The notes below the pieces were generated by a model that saw only the letters and a list, made by a program, of their open reading frames with translations, did not search any database and was not told the origin of the DNA. Shown in pieces: positions 1-9,320 of a stretch of 64,000 nucleotides of DNA. The position numbers and the translations under genes were made by a program. Origin of the DNA: an uncultured Paracoccaceae bacterium (GTDB taxonomy: Bacteria; Pseudomonadota; Alphaproteobacteria; Rhodobacterales; Rhodobacteraceae); NCBI GenBank assembly GCA_947501555.1, contig CANMWG010000001.1, positions 2,480,001 to 2,544,000 of the forward strand, given 5' to 3'. Every line of letters begins with the position of its first letter. Positions within the stretch are counted from its first letter, which is position 1.

Positions 1-1571
1 AGCGCATCCACCGTCACGCCGTCACCTTGCGGAACAACAAAAGCCTTCACCGCCTCGCCTGCCGCACCATCAGGCACGCCAATCACGGCGACCTCGTTGA
101 CGCCGGGATGGGCTGCGATCACATCCTCGATCTCATTGGGGTAGACATTGAAACCAGACACAAGGATCAGATCCTTCTTGCGATCCACAATGCGGAAATA
201 ACCGTCGGGCTCCATCAACCCGATATCACCCGTCAGCAACCAACCGTTCTGGATGGTTTCCGCAGTCGCATCTGGCCGTTTCCAATAACCCAGCATGATC
301 TGGGGGCCTTTGGCGATCAGCTCACCCGGCTCACCCACAGGCATATCCACCCCGTCGTCATCCACGCAGCGCAAATCAGTTGAAGGAAGTGGAATACCAA
401 TAGAATTCAACCGGGTTTTGCCAAAGGGGTTGAATGTCAAAACGGGCGAGGATTCCGTTAAACCGTAGCCTTCCAACACCGGCTTGCCTGTCACCTCTTC
501 CCAGCGCGCGGCAACAGAGCCTTGCAAGGCCATCCCCCCGGCAGAGGCGAACTTGAGGTATTTCGGCGGGCTATCGGTGAACCAAATCTCGTTGTTCAAG
601 CCGTTGAACAGCGTGTTCACACCGCTCATCCAAGTGATTTTGTAGTTCTCAAACGCGCGCTTCAGGCTGGTCAGCGGGCGCGGGTTTGGGATCAGAATGT
701 TCCGGGCCCCAATCGAAAAGAACCCAAGGAAATTCACTGTAAATGCAAAGATATGATACAATGGCAAAGCGGTCAGCGCGACCTCTTTGCCCTCATCCAA
801 AGTGGTGATTAGCGCCATGGTTTGGGACATATTCATCAGCAAATTTTTATGCGACAGCATTGCCCCTTTGGACACGCCCGTGGTCCCGCCGGTGTATTGC
901 AAACAGGCCACATCATCGGGTTTGACATCGGCGCGGTAAGCTTCAATCGCGGCGACCGACCGGCTTTTGGCGCGTCCTTGGGCAATTGCATCGGGCAAGC
1001 GTATGTGGGGGATCGTGATCGGCGTGATAGTCTTATCCCAGTATTTCTGCACTGCGCCGACAATCATCTTTGGCAGAGCCGGCAGAAATTCGGCCACACG
1101 GGTCACGATGACATTGGGGATCGGATGATCGGTCAAAGCCTCGGCCAGTTTGTCAGCGAACATATCAACCACCAGAATGGCGGCGGGTTCCGCATCTTGA
1201 AACTGCTTAGTCATTTCCTCAGCGGTATAAAGCGGATTGACGTTTACCAAGACGCAACCGGCCTTGAAAATAGCCATAGCCATCACCGGGTAAGACAGGC
1301 AGTTTGGGACCTGGACCGCAACCCGATCACCCACATGCAGCCCCGCAATGTCGCGCAGGTAAACGGCCATCGCGTCTGACATCTGATCTGCCTGCCCGAA
1401 CGTCAGCGTGCCGTTCATGCCATTGGGCAAACAGGTGGTAAACGCAGGCAAATCCCAGAACTTCGCCGAAGTTGCCGTTATGAAATCACCAATAGACTGG
1501 AACGGGGCGGGATCAACGTCCGGCGGGACAGATGCGCCATACATCGCGGTCCACGGTTTTTCAGCCTGCAT
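1..1571 (-). CDS. fadD: Long-chain acyl-CoA ligase (FadD-like), 3' end outside window
   Basis: Activates long-chain fatty acids to acyl-CoA through an acyl-adenylate, the entry step to beta-oxidation. The translation begins MQAEKPWTAMYG and shows the AMP-binding signature YTGGTTGVSKGAM, a YGLTESSPV motif, the TGDIG motif and the hinge DRKKDLI followed by SGFNVYPNEIE, in the normal order of class I adenylate-forming enzymes. The ATG at 1571 follows a good GGGAGGA ribosome binding site. The gene runs off the left edge, so the last C-terminal residues, including the catalytic lysine, are not seen. The FadD assignment is by family; chain-length preference cannot be read. It stands alone, 95 bp from the next gene. 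Confidence 0.93.
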   Translation of the reverse strand, partial: MQAEKPWTAMYGASVPPDVDPAPFQSIGDFITATSAKFWDLPAFTTCLPNGMNGTLTFGQADQMSDAMAVYLRDIAGLHVGDRVAVQVPNCLSYPVMAMAIFKAGCVLVNVNPLYTAEEMTKQFQDAEPAAILVVDMFADKLAEALTDHPIPNVIVTRVAEFLPALPKMIVGAVQKYWDKTITPITIPHIRLPDAIAQGRAKSRSVAAIEAYRADVKPDDVACLQYTGGTTGVSKGAMLSHKNLLMNMSQTMALITTLDEGKEVALTALPLYHIFAFTVNFLGFFSIGARNILIPNPRPLTSLKRAFENYKITWMSGVNTLFNGLNNEIWFTDSPPKYLKFASAGGMALQGSVAARWEEVTGKPVLEGYGLTESSPVLTFNPFGKTRLNSIGIPLPSTDLRCVDDDGVDMPVGEPGELIAKGPQIMLGYWKRPDATAETIQNGWLLTGDIGLMEPDGYFRIVDRKKDLILVSGFNVYPNEIEDVIAAHPGVNEVAVIGVPDGAAGEAVKAFVVPQGDGVTVDA

Positions 1572-1666
1572 GTCAGTTCCTCCCAAAACTAAGCAAGTAG
1601 TCTAATGCACCCACACAATTTTGGAAGCCAGCATTGGCTGTGACGTTGGGAAAACGGGTGTTTGGA

Positions 1667-2782
1667 TTAACGCGAACCGAATTCCTCGCGCAGCACTTCT
1701 GCCCATTCCGGGTCATCCGACACGATCAGAACCGATTGGTTGATTGCTTCCCGAAGCGCGCTGCCCGGCGGCATTGCAATTGCATAGCTGCGTGGTTCGA
1801 TCTCCAGCGGGGACATCTTGACACCTGTCAGACTGCGCTGGTTGATCAGATATTGCAGCACTTCGCGCTCGTGGACAAAGGCATCGATAAGTCCCTCGTC
1901 AATATTGCGCTGGACCTGCGAAAAGACCTGCATCGGGATCACTGCAATATCAGCCTCAACCGCCCAGGCGGCACTGTCGCTTTGGCTCATCACCGCAACG
2001 GCTCGGTTTTCCAGATCCGCCACAACGTTCACTTCGGGTTCAAGCGCCTGCAGGGTCAGGCTGGATGTAATGATCGCCGTGAAACTGGAAATAATCGTCA
2101 CACCCACAAACATCAAAAGCAGCACAAATAGCTGGCCGAAACGGGATTTCAGTTCAAACGGGTTCCCCTGCCCCTGAAACACCAAGAGCGCCGACCAGAT
2201 CAGCGACCGATACATGCCCGACAGCGGACCCTGTTGAAAGAATTCATTGCCGCTGCGCCGCTCCATCCACCAGTAAATCACCGCCACGAGGACCATAAAC
2301 CCCAGTAACCCCGCGATGATCGAGAGGATGTTGGAATGAAAAATACGCGATAAGAGCAGGCCGAAATTTGCCCCTCGACTGCGGTCAGGAACCATGACGC
2401 CCAGCGCGGCTTCAAGGTAGGGGTGGCTGAAATCAACAACCGTTTCGTTCGCCAGCGTGACAGGCAAAGCTGACAGCGCAAGATCGACCTCGCCCGCATT
2501 TGTGGCTGCAATCAAATCCGCATTTGTTCCATATTCCACAAAGGAATAATCCGCCCGCCCCAGACCAAGGCAGTCGGAAATCCGGCCCCAAAAGTCGATG
2601 ACCAGCCCCTCAGGCGCGTCTTTGGCCCCCATCACAAACGGAGGTGAAAACTTTGTCCCGATCACAAGCGGGGTATCCGGGCGGGCGAATTGGACAGATT
2701 GGCAACCTGCCTGGGCTGCAGCCTGGCCTGCGGAGACACAGCAGAGCAAGACGACCATGAGGATTCGAAAATATGCCGTCAT
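1667..2782 (-). CDS. Prokaryotic ionotropic glutamate receptor-like channel
   Basis: A 371-residue protein with a signal peptide (about 1-24), then a periplasmic solute-binding domain of the amino-acid type (family 3) split by a channel insert, as in GluR0-type receptors. After the S1 half (about 36-140) come TM helix M1 (151-173), a re-entrant pore stretch (190-206), TM helix M3 (215-243) and the S2 half (about 246-345). M3 ends in SSFTAIITSSLT, which resembles the SYTANLAAF gating motif of glutamate receptors. The pore reads VFQGQGNP, not the potassium filter TVGYG, so ion selectivity is unclear. The start overlaps the stop of the HAD gene (ATGA), making this the last gene of a four-gene operon. 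Ligand unknown. It could be mis-annotated as a plain ABC binding protein. Confidence 0.85.
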   Translation of the reverse strand: MTAYFRILMVVLLCCVSAGQAAAQAGCQSVQFARPDTPLVIGTKFSPPFVMGAKDAPEGLVIDFWGRISDCLGLGRADYSFVEYGTNADLIAATNAGEVDLALSALPVTLANETVVDFSHPYLEAALGVMVPDRSRGANFGLLLSRIFHSNILSIIAGLLGFMVLVAVIYWWMERRSGNEFFQQGPLSGMYRSLIWSALLVFQGQGNPFELKSRFGQLFVLLLMFVGVTIISSFTAIITSSLTLQALEPEVNVVADLENRAVAVMSQSDSAAWAVEADIAVIPMQVFSQVQRNIDEGLIDAFVHEREVLQYLINQRSLTGVKMSPLEIEPRSYAIAMPPGSALREAINQSVLIVSDDPEWAEVLREEFGSR

Positions 2783-3477
2783 TCCAATAATACCTCGGAT
2801 GAGAGCAGTGCTTGGAGTTGGTCCTGCGCATCTTGCGGTGTGTCAAAAACAAGCGTGGGGCGGAGCGCCTGCAATGTCGCCTTATCGGTGTACCCCCAAG
2901 CGGCGGCGGCTGTCGGGCATCCGGCAGCCTGCCCACAGCGGATATCAGCGGCAGCATCACCCACCATCAAGATGCAGCTTATGTCCAATCCATTGTCTGC
3001 GGCGAAGCTTTGAACCATGTCCGGCGCGGGCTTTGGATTTGGTACATTGTCACTGCAATAAACCGAGATAAAATATTTGCGGATTTCTAGTTGTTCGAGC
3101 AGTTCGATGGTCCGTGCATAGTCTTTCCCGGTCGCGATCCCCATCGGCAGATCTTGCGCGCGGGCCCATTCAAGCAGGTCTATCGCATCATCATAAAGAC
3201 GCACGTAAGGCGCCAAGATGCGGCTGTGTTTGCGGAACGGCGCGAACATGTCAGGACTTAGATCAAGGTTGCGCATGATCTGCGGGAACCCCTTCCCTAG
3301 ATGTTCACGGTAGGCGGCAAATAGGGCGGTATGCGGCATGCGTTGCCCCGGATACACCTCTTGCAGGGCCGCCGAGAACGCCAGTTGCATCACTGGCAGG
3401 CTGTTGATCAGCACACCGTCAAAATCAAACAGCAGCGCAGCAGGGCGTTGGAGGCGAGGGGCGTTTTGCATGGTCAT
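2779..3477 (-). CDS. HAD-family hydrolase (phosphoglycolate-phosphatase-like)
   Basis: A cytoplasmic phosphatase of the HAD superfamily, 232 residues, close to the usual length of the Gph/PGMB subgroup. Motif I is FDFDGVLINS (nucleophile Asp near residue 18), motif II is GIATGK, the lysine of motif III is in NPKPAPD, and motif IV is MVGDAAADI. A helical cap lies between motifs I and II. The substrate cannot be read from sequence; small sugar or glycolate phosphates are typical. It overlaps the periplasmic-binding-protein gene upstream and the receptor-channel gene downstream by 4 bp each, so it is translationally coupled in this operon, an unusual partner set for such a phosphatase. Confidence 0.85.
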   Translation of the reverse strand: MTMQNAPRLQRPAALLFDFDGVLINSLPVMQLAFSAALQEVYPGQRMPHTALFAAYREHLGKGFPQIMRNLDLSPDMFAPFRKHSRILAPYVRLYDDAIDLLEWARAQDLPMGIATGKDYARTIELLEQLEIRKYFISVYCSDNVPNPKPAPDMVQSFAADNGLDISCILMVGDAAADIRCGQAAGCPTAAAAWGYTDKATLQALRPTLVFDTPQDAQDQLQALLSSEVLLE

Positions 3478-4658
3478 TGGCCAGCCCCGCCTTGCACCAC
3501 ATAAAGCTGTTCGATGATCTCCACGAATGTGCCAATCTCACGGCTGAAGGCCTCATAGATCGTGGGCAATTCGAGGTCCCTTTTGCGGACAAGGCTTTGG
3601 TTCATACCAATTAGGAATTGCTTGGCATCACGTTGCTCACGGACGGGCGGGTCTGCCAGAGATGCAATCGCCAACTCCATCGCGACGGTCCCCTGTTCGG
3701 ACCCCGCAATCGCCACAGTCATCATACCGCCATCGGCCACAAAACGAGTGTTCACGCCCAGAACAGGCAGCTTGGCATTGGCTTCGGTCCAGGCGATCAA
3801 GAAATCAGGCGCAACCAAGTGCCCATCCGCGTCACGCACGTTTTGGTAGTTGGCGATCAACAGCATCAGGTTGCGGGCATTGGCATCTGCCACCGCCGCC
3901 TCCCAGTCCTCCAATGTAATCGCGCTAACAGGTGGTACGGCCTCAAACGGCCCCCAGTCTTCCAACGCATAATTCAGGTTCTCGGTCTGACCGGTGGGAG
4001 ATGCGTCATTCAGCATCATGATGCCTGCCACCTCGCCTGTGTAGGCGTCACGCAAAGATATTAATGTTTCGATCAAAGCCGCGTAATTCTTGCGCTCGTA
4101 GATGCCCGACACATTGTCTGCGTGGTTGTATCCGTAGCGTTCCACCCCCCCGTTAACACCGGCAAAGACGATTTCAGGGATATGGCCCTTTTCGGGATCG
4201 TCGAGATGAAAAAATGACAAATCAGGGGTCGCACAGCGGTCACCCGCCAGCCATCCATTCAGAACATTCGCAATGGCCGTGCGGTCAGCGCCAGAGGCCA
4301 ACCGCAACTGATCGAAACCCACCAACGCCTGCGCCAGATCATCGACCAAGATTACCGCATCAGGCTGCCAATCCTCGATAGTAAAGCGGACGTCAGCGGC
4401 GGCATTTTTGTAGAAGTTACAATCGGGATGATTGCGTAGGTTCATATAGTAAGTGCGCGCATTGATCTTAAGGGGCGTGTCTTCCAAGGCGCGGCGGATG
4501 CCCCCGTCAATGTCATTCACCCAAGCCAGATCGATATTGTAGGAATGCACCACCAGTATTTTGGTCTGCTCGCTGTTTTGTGACGCAACCAAGCGGGCAA
4601 CAACCAGCAAAAGCAGGGCAATGACAAGGTATTTGGCGACCGCAAAGAATGATCTCAT
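3474..4658 (-). CDS. Periplasmic ABC-type substrate-binding-like protein, membrane anchored
   Basis: A 394-residue protein with one N-terminal hydrophobic segment (about 9-26) that may be an uncleaved anchor or signal peptide, followed by a periplasmic binding-protein-like fold starting TKILVVHSYN. It resembles the ABC_sub_bind (PF04392-like) group, often found in sensory proteins rather than transporters. No ABC ATPase or permease is next to it. Its neighbours are an SLC13-type carrier upstream (8 bp gap) and a HAD phosphatase downstream (overlap), so it may bind the same ligand that the carrier moves. Ligand unknown. The family call is by fold and motif feel, so moderate. Confidence 0.6.
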   Translation of the reverse strand: MRSFFAVAKYLVIALLLLVVARLVASQNSEQTKILVVHSYNIDLAWVNDIDGGIRRALEDTPLKINARTYYMNLRNHPDCNFYKNAAADVRFTIEDWQPDAVILVDDLAQALVGFDQLRLASGADRTAIANVLNGWLAGDRCATPDLSFFHLDDPEKGHIPEIVFAGVNGGVERYGYNHADNVSGIYERKNYAALIETLISLRDAYTGEVAGIMMLNDASPTGQTENLNYALEDWGPFEAVPPVSAITLEDWEAAVADANARNLMLLIANYQNVRDADGHLVAPDFLIAWTEANAKLPVLGVNTRFVADGGMMTVAIAGSEQGTVAMELAIASLADPPVREQRDAKQFLIGMNQSLVRKRDLELPTIYEAFSREIGTFVEIIEQLYVVQGGAGQ

Positions 4659-4666
4659 ATTACTCT

Positions 4667-6085
4667 CTAAATGAAATGAAGCGCCTTCCAGAACGGAATG
4701 CTAACAAAGACAGCAAGGCAGCGTAGCAGGAAGAAAACGATGTTGAAGATGATCAGAGATGGCATCGAATAGTCCGTCCGCTCTGCATCAAGTGCGGTGA
4801 CGGTCTGCGAGAAAACGCCGTGTTGATAGGGCCAGATGAATCCCTCGGACACGGTCAGGATAACAAAGCCAAGTACCCAGGGCGAAATCCCTATCGCCTC
4901 GGCGAAGGGCAGTAATGCGGTGGCAAGGATGATGAACGCAGGCGCGCCGGGTACTGCAAGACGGATCACAAACACGCCCGCCATCAACACCGCAAACCCC
5001 AAATGCAGGCTTTGCGCAAACAATGGGACCAGCACGGGCAATTGATTGGCCAACCATTGGCTCAGCCCCAAGTGATCCAACATTGGCCCCCAGGCCACAA
5101 CGGTCGCCACAAAGATCAATGTGGGCCAGTCGAGGCGTTGCCGTAACGTGGACAGTGTCAGCCCCGCAAAAAAGAACACCGTCATCGCCAGTGACAAGAC
5201 GATCCATTCCAGCGGAATTTGGTGGATTGAGCGGGTCAATATGGCGACCAGAAGCAATGTATATAACCCCAAAGTCGCCCAATCGCGCACCGGATCTACG
5301 GCCACTGACCCGGGCACGTCTTCGGTCTGCGCCGCACCCGTCTGACGCCGCGTCGCAATGGAAAAGACGGCCAAGGCAGCAACAAATCCTATAGCGATCA
5401 CCATGCCTGCCACGCTTGTCGCTTGTAACCAGCCCAACCATTCAAACCGACTTGATGTCTGTTCGTCCAACATGCCCAGCAAGACAAAATTCAACGGGTT
5501 GCCCGTCAGAATAATCGTCGATAGCAGTGTCGTCCCATGCATATGCACAAGCGCCAAAAACGCATTATTGCGCGCACGCCCTTTTCGGAAAAACCGCTGC
5601 ACCAGCGGTTGGACCATGCTGGCACGACCCAAGGGCGACGGCACCACCAATGTCAGCAAAACACCTGCGCAGACGACCGCACACAGCCGGGTTGGAAAGG
5701 ATGCTTGCCTGCGCACAAGCACCGCCTCAAGCCTGCCAAGCCAGGATGTTTCCGCCAGCAGCGCAGCCAGAACGAAAATCCCAAAGACCAGAAAGAACAC
5801 TTGCGAATAAAAGCCACTGAACGCGACTTCGCGAGGGACCAAATCAAGCAGGGTGACCACCAAAATCAAGGCCAGTCCCGGCACAAAATCCGGTGTCAGC
5901 CGAAAGATCCACATGACGATGGCCGCCAGTGCCAGACAAAGGAATATCAGCTGATCAAAGGGGAGCCCTTGATCAAGCTGCAAATAAAGCAGCCAAGGCA
6001 GCAGTCCAACGAGGCTCCAAGCGATAAAGTCACGATAGGTGCTGTCTGGTTGCTGCATGCCAATCGAATGTTGCGCGTCAGACAA
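4667..6085 (-). CDS. SLC13/DASS-type anion permease
   Basis: A polytopic inner-membrane carrier of 472 residues with about 11-12 hydrophobic segments. It resembles the divalent anion:sodium symporter / ArsB-NhaD type superfamily, with a TGNPLNFVLLG motif after the first half and a GAPAFIILATALLP motif in the second half, in line with an inverted-repeat fold. Substrates in this family include dicarboxylates, sulfate and related anions; which one applies here is not visible. The start is a TTG (6083-6085) with GGAAG eight bases upstream; no better ATG exists nearby. It is the first gene of the operon that continues into the binding protein, the HAD hydrolase and the receptor-channel. Confidence 0.78.
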   Translation of the reverse strand: MSDAQHSIGMQQPDSTYRDFIAWSLVGLLPWLLYLQLDQGLPFDQLIFLCLALAAIVMWIFRLTPDFVPGLALILVVTLLDLVPREVAFSGFYSQVFFLVFGIFVLAALLAETSWLGRLEAVLVRRQASFPTRLCAVVCAGVLLTLVVPSPLGRASMVQPLVQRFFRKGRARNNAFLALVHMHGTTLLSTIILTGNPLNFVLLGMLDEQTSSRFEWLGWLQATSVAGMVIAIGFVAALAVFSIATRRQTGAAQTEDVPGSVAVDPVRDWATLGLYTLLLVAILTRSIHQIPLEWIVLSLAMTVFFFAGLTLSTLRQRLDWPTLIFVATVVAWGPMLDHLGLSQWLANQLPVLVPLFAQSLHLGFAVLMAGVFVIRLAVPGAPAFIILATALLPFAEAIGISPWVLGFVILTVSEGFIWPYQHGVFSQTVTALDAERTDYSMPSLIIFNIVFFLLRCLAVFVSIPFWKALHFI

Positions 6086-6200
6086 AATAACTTCCGAAAA
6101 TCAATATGGTGAAGACCATATAGGCTTTCAGGTAGTTTTCAACCTTAACTTTTCACCTCAAGATTGCATGATACTCATCCGATTGGATACTGCCAACGTC

Positions 6201-9200
6201 CTATTCAGCGGGCGCCAGCGCAGGCCCGGTCTCAAACCGCTTCGCCCGACGCTCACCCAGCATCAGCATCGCGGGGGTCACCAGCAACGTTAGAATGGTC
6301 GCAAAGATCAGCCCGCCGGCAATCGCGCTGGAAAGCTCAGTCCACCATTGCGTTGAAGGTGCACCATAGACAATTTCGCGCGTGAAGAAATTGATGTTCA
6401 GCCCAATCACCATCGGCATCAGCCCCAGCGCTGTCGTGACAGAGGTCAGCACAACAGGTCGCAACCGCTGCGCGCCGGTGCGCAAGGCCGCCTCAAGCGA
6501 GGACATCCCCTGCGCTTTGAGTTGATTGAACGTATCAATGAGGACGATGTTGTTGTTCACAACGATCCCTGCCAAAGCGATGACACCGATCCCCCCCATC
6601 ACGACCCCAAACGGGCGACCCGTAATCATTAGGCCAACCAATACACCCGCGACCGAGAAGACAATCGCGGACATCACGACGAAAGCTTGCCAAAAGCTGT
6701 TGAACTGCGTCAGCAGGATCAGAAACATCAGCCCAATCGCCGAGGCGAATGCCCCCATCAAAAAGACCATCGCGTCTTCTTGCTCTTCGGCCTCACCACC
6801 AAATTCAACATTGACGCTGGCAGGCAAATCAAGCGTGGCAATGGCCTCTTGCAAGGCGATTGTCTGGTCATTGGGCAACATTCCCGGGGCCACGTCAGCC
6901 GAGATCGTAATAACCCGGGCCCTGTCGATCCGGGTGATCACGCCACTGCGCGGGGCAGGCTTGAAGGCCACGAAGTTCGAAATCGGGACCAACCCAGCAT
7001 CCGTGGGCACGCGAAGGGCCTCCAACTCGGCCAGCGTCCTGTCCACGGCAGGAAAGCGCACGACGATATCAACTTCGTCGTTTCCGTCATCGGGGCGATA
7101 GTCCGCCACTGTAATACCACGGGTCAGCAGTTGAACGGCCTGGCCTAGCAAAGCCACATCGGCCCCGCTGCGGGCGGCCTCTGATCTGTCGACCTCAATC
7201 TGCCATTCCACACCAGGGTTGGGGCGGGTCTCAACCACGTCGATGAACCCCCCCAAACGCTCCATGGTGGCAATGATGGTCTTTACGGCCTCTTCCTGTT
7301 CGGACTGCACCTTGCCCAACACTTCTAGATTGATCGGCTTGCCGCCGCCTGGCCCACCGGAATCGGTCTGAACCTGGACCTCGATCCCCGGAATGTCGGC
7401 CATATCAACGCGAATATCCTCAGCAATCCGCGACACTGTACGGCGGGTGTCCCATTCGGCCAGCTCAAGCTGCAGCGATCCGATCATGTCGCCGCCATCG
7501 TTTGAGCTGCCCGAGCGCGCATAGACACTTGCGATCTCATCATAATCGGCCAGTTTTGCCTCAACCTGCCGGACCAATGCGTCTTGTTCGTAGACCGAGA
7601 AATTATCCTTGGCGCGTACTTCCACCTGCGCATAATCTGGTTCAACCTCTGGGAAAAAGGTCAGACCTGTTCCCAAGCTGCCATAGGCCACAAAAGATGC
7701 GACCAGCGCGATGACCGCAAAGCTGAGCGTGGTCCAGGGTCGCAGGATCGACCATTCCAGAATACGGACATACCCACCCATGAAGCCAGTCATTGAGCGC
7801 GGATCACCCTGTTCGGCAGCAACCATCTGCGCCTTGGATTTGGCCGATTGTGCGCGACGTTTGCCAATCAAGCCGCCCATGACGGGGATGAAGACCAATG
7901 CCATGAACAGCGACGCACCTAAGGTGAAGATCACCGTAATCGGCAGGAATTTCATGAACTGGCCAACCACGTCCTTCCAGAACAGAAGCGGAAAGAACAC
8001 ACAAAGCGTGGTCGCCGTTGAGGCAATGATCGGCCATGCCATCCGCTTGGCCGCGCGGGCATAGGCCACCTGCGGAGTATCACCTTCGTTCAGATAACGG
8101 TCCGCCAGTTCAACCGTGACAATTGCCCCATCCACCAGCATCCCCACCACAAGGATCAGCGAAAACAGCACTACGATATTCATCGTGAACCCCATGAAAT
8201 AGAGCCCTGCGACACCCGTCAAAAACGCGCCGGGGATGGCCAGCCCTACCAGCAGCGAGGCGCGCAAACCCAAGGCGTAGACAACCACGATCATCACCAA
8301 AGCAATCGCGGCAATCACATTGGCCTCGAGGTCGGTCAACATGGATTTGACTTGCTCGCTTTCGTCCAGCGTAAAGCGAATTTGCACACTATCGGGCCAA
8401 TCGGCACGGGCCGTCTCAATCACCTCACGCACTTCGCCGACGGTTTCGATGATATTGGCACCAACGCGCTTTTTGATCTCTAACGCCAGCGCGGGCTGGC
8501 CATCGATACGGGCAAAGCCGGTCGGGTCTTCAAACGTCCGGCGGATCGTGGCGACATCGGCAAAGGTCACAACTGTCTGGCCGCGCACCAACACGGGCAG
8601 TTCCATCACATCTTCGAGGTTCTCGATCAGACCGGGCACCTTCAGCACCAGCCGACCCGCTTCGTTTTCAATCGCACCGGCCGCAATCAACTGGTTGTTG
8701 CGGGTGATTGAGCTGATCAGCTCATCAAATGAAATATTGTAGGTCTCGAACACGGTGGGGTCGATCAGGACTTCAAGTAGCTCTGTTCGCTTGCCGCCCA
8801 CGTCCACCTCAAGCACGCCGCCTAAGGATTCGATGTCGTCGCGTAGGCTTTCGGCAAGCGTGTTCAACGTCCTTTCTGGCACGGGGCCGGACAGGATGAC
8901 CGTCAGAATGGGAAACAGGGCCGTGTTGATTTCGGTCACTGTCAGGTCGGCATCCTGTGGCAGTTCATTTTCGGCCTTATCCGCTGCCTCACGCACCTGA
9001 TCCAAAGCCGAATCCGCGTCAAAGCCGGGCTCAAATTCCAACTGCACGCTGGCATAGCCTTCACCCGCAGTGGCGGTCATCGATTTCAGACCTGTCAGCG
9101 ATGCAAATTCGGCCTCCATCGGCCCGACAAGCACATCTTCGGAATCTTCGGGCGAAATACCGTCGACACTGGTCGAGACATAGACCACCGGGATCGGGAT

Positions 9201-9320
9201 TTCAGGGTTACTTTCCTTTGGAATGCCGATGTAGGAAAATGAGCCAACGATCAGCAAAAAGGCTAGAATAAGCTGTGCCACCTTGCTGCGGTTGAAGGCA
9301 GCGTCGATCAGCGCGTTCAT
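6201..9320 (-). CDS. RND-family efflux transporter, inner-membrane subunit
   Basis: A 1039-residue AcrB/MexB-size proton-driven efflux pump subunit with the usual plan: an N-terminal TM helix, a large periplasmic loop, TM2-7, a second large loop, TM8-12. TM4 reads GMLVDGAIVTVE; AcrB has two aspartates here (D407, D408) and this protein keeps only the first. TM10 reads GIVVNNNIVLID, where AcrB has the relay lysine K940. These changes recur in a branch of alphaproteobacterial RND proteins, so the pump is probably active with a modified proton relay. It overlaps the adaptor gene by 4 bp. No outer-membrane TolC gene is adjacent. Substrates unknown. Confidence 0.93.
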   Translation of the reverse strand: MNALIDAAFNRSKVAQLILAFLLIVGSFSYIGIPKESNPEIPIPVVYVSTSVDGISPEDSEDVLVGPMEAEFASLTGLKSMTATAGEGYASVQLEFEPGFDADSALDQVREAADKAENELPQDADLTVTEINTALFPILTVILSGPVPERTLNTLAESLRDDIESLGGVLEVDVGGKRTELLEVLIDPTVFETYNISFDELISSITRNNQLIAAGAIENEAGRLVLKVPGLIENLEDVMELPVLVRGQTVVTFADVATIRRTFEDPTGFARIDGQPALALEIKKRVGANIIETVGEVREVIETARADWPDSVQIRFTLDESEQVKSMLTDLEANVIAAIALVMIVVVYALGLRASLLVGLAIPGAFLTGVAGLYFMGFTMNIVVLFSLILVVGMLVDGAIVTVELADRYLNEGDTPQVAYARAAKRMAWPIIASTATTLCVFFPLLFWKDVVGQFMKFLPITVIFTLGASLFMALVFIPVMGGLIGKRRAQSAKSKAQMVAAEQGDPRSMTGFMGGYVRILEWSILRPWTTLSFAVIALVASFVAYGSLGTGLTFFPEVEPDYAQVEVRAKDNFSVYEQDALVRQVEAKLADYDEIASVYARSGSSNDGGDMIGSLQLELAEWDTRRTVSRIAEDIRVDMADIPGIEVQVQTDSGGPGGGKPINLEVLGKVQSEQEEAVKTIIATMERLGGFIDVVETRPNPGVEWQIEVDRSEAARSGADVALLGQAVQLLTRGITVADYRPDDGNDEVDIVVRFPAVDRTLAELEALRVPTDAGLVPISNFVAFKPAPRSGVITRIDRARVITISADVAPGMLPNDQTIALQEAIATLDLPASVNVEFGGEAEEQEDAMVFLMGAFASAIGLMFLILLTQFNSFWQAFVVMSAIVFSVAGVLVGLMITGRPFGVVMGGIGVIALAGIVVNNNIVLIDTFNQLKAQGMSSLEAALRTGAQRLRPVVLTSVTTALGLMPMVIGLNINFFTREIVYGAPSTQWWTELSSAIAGGLIFATILTLLVTPAMLMLGERRAKRFETGPALAPAE

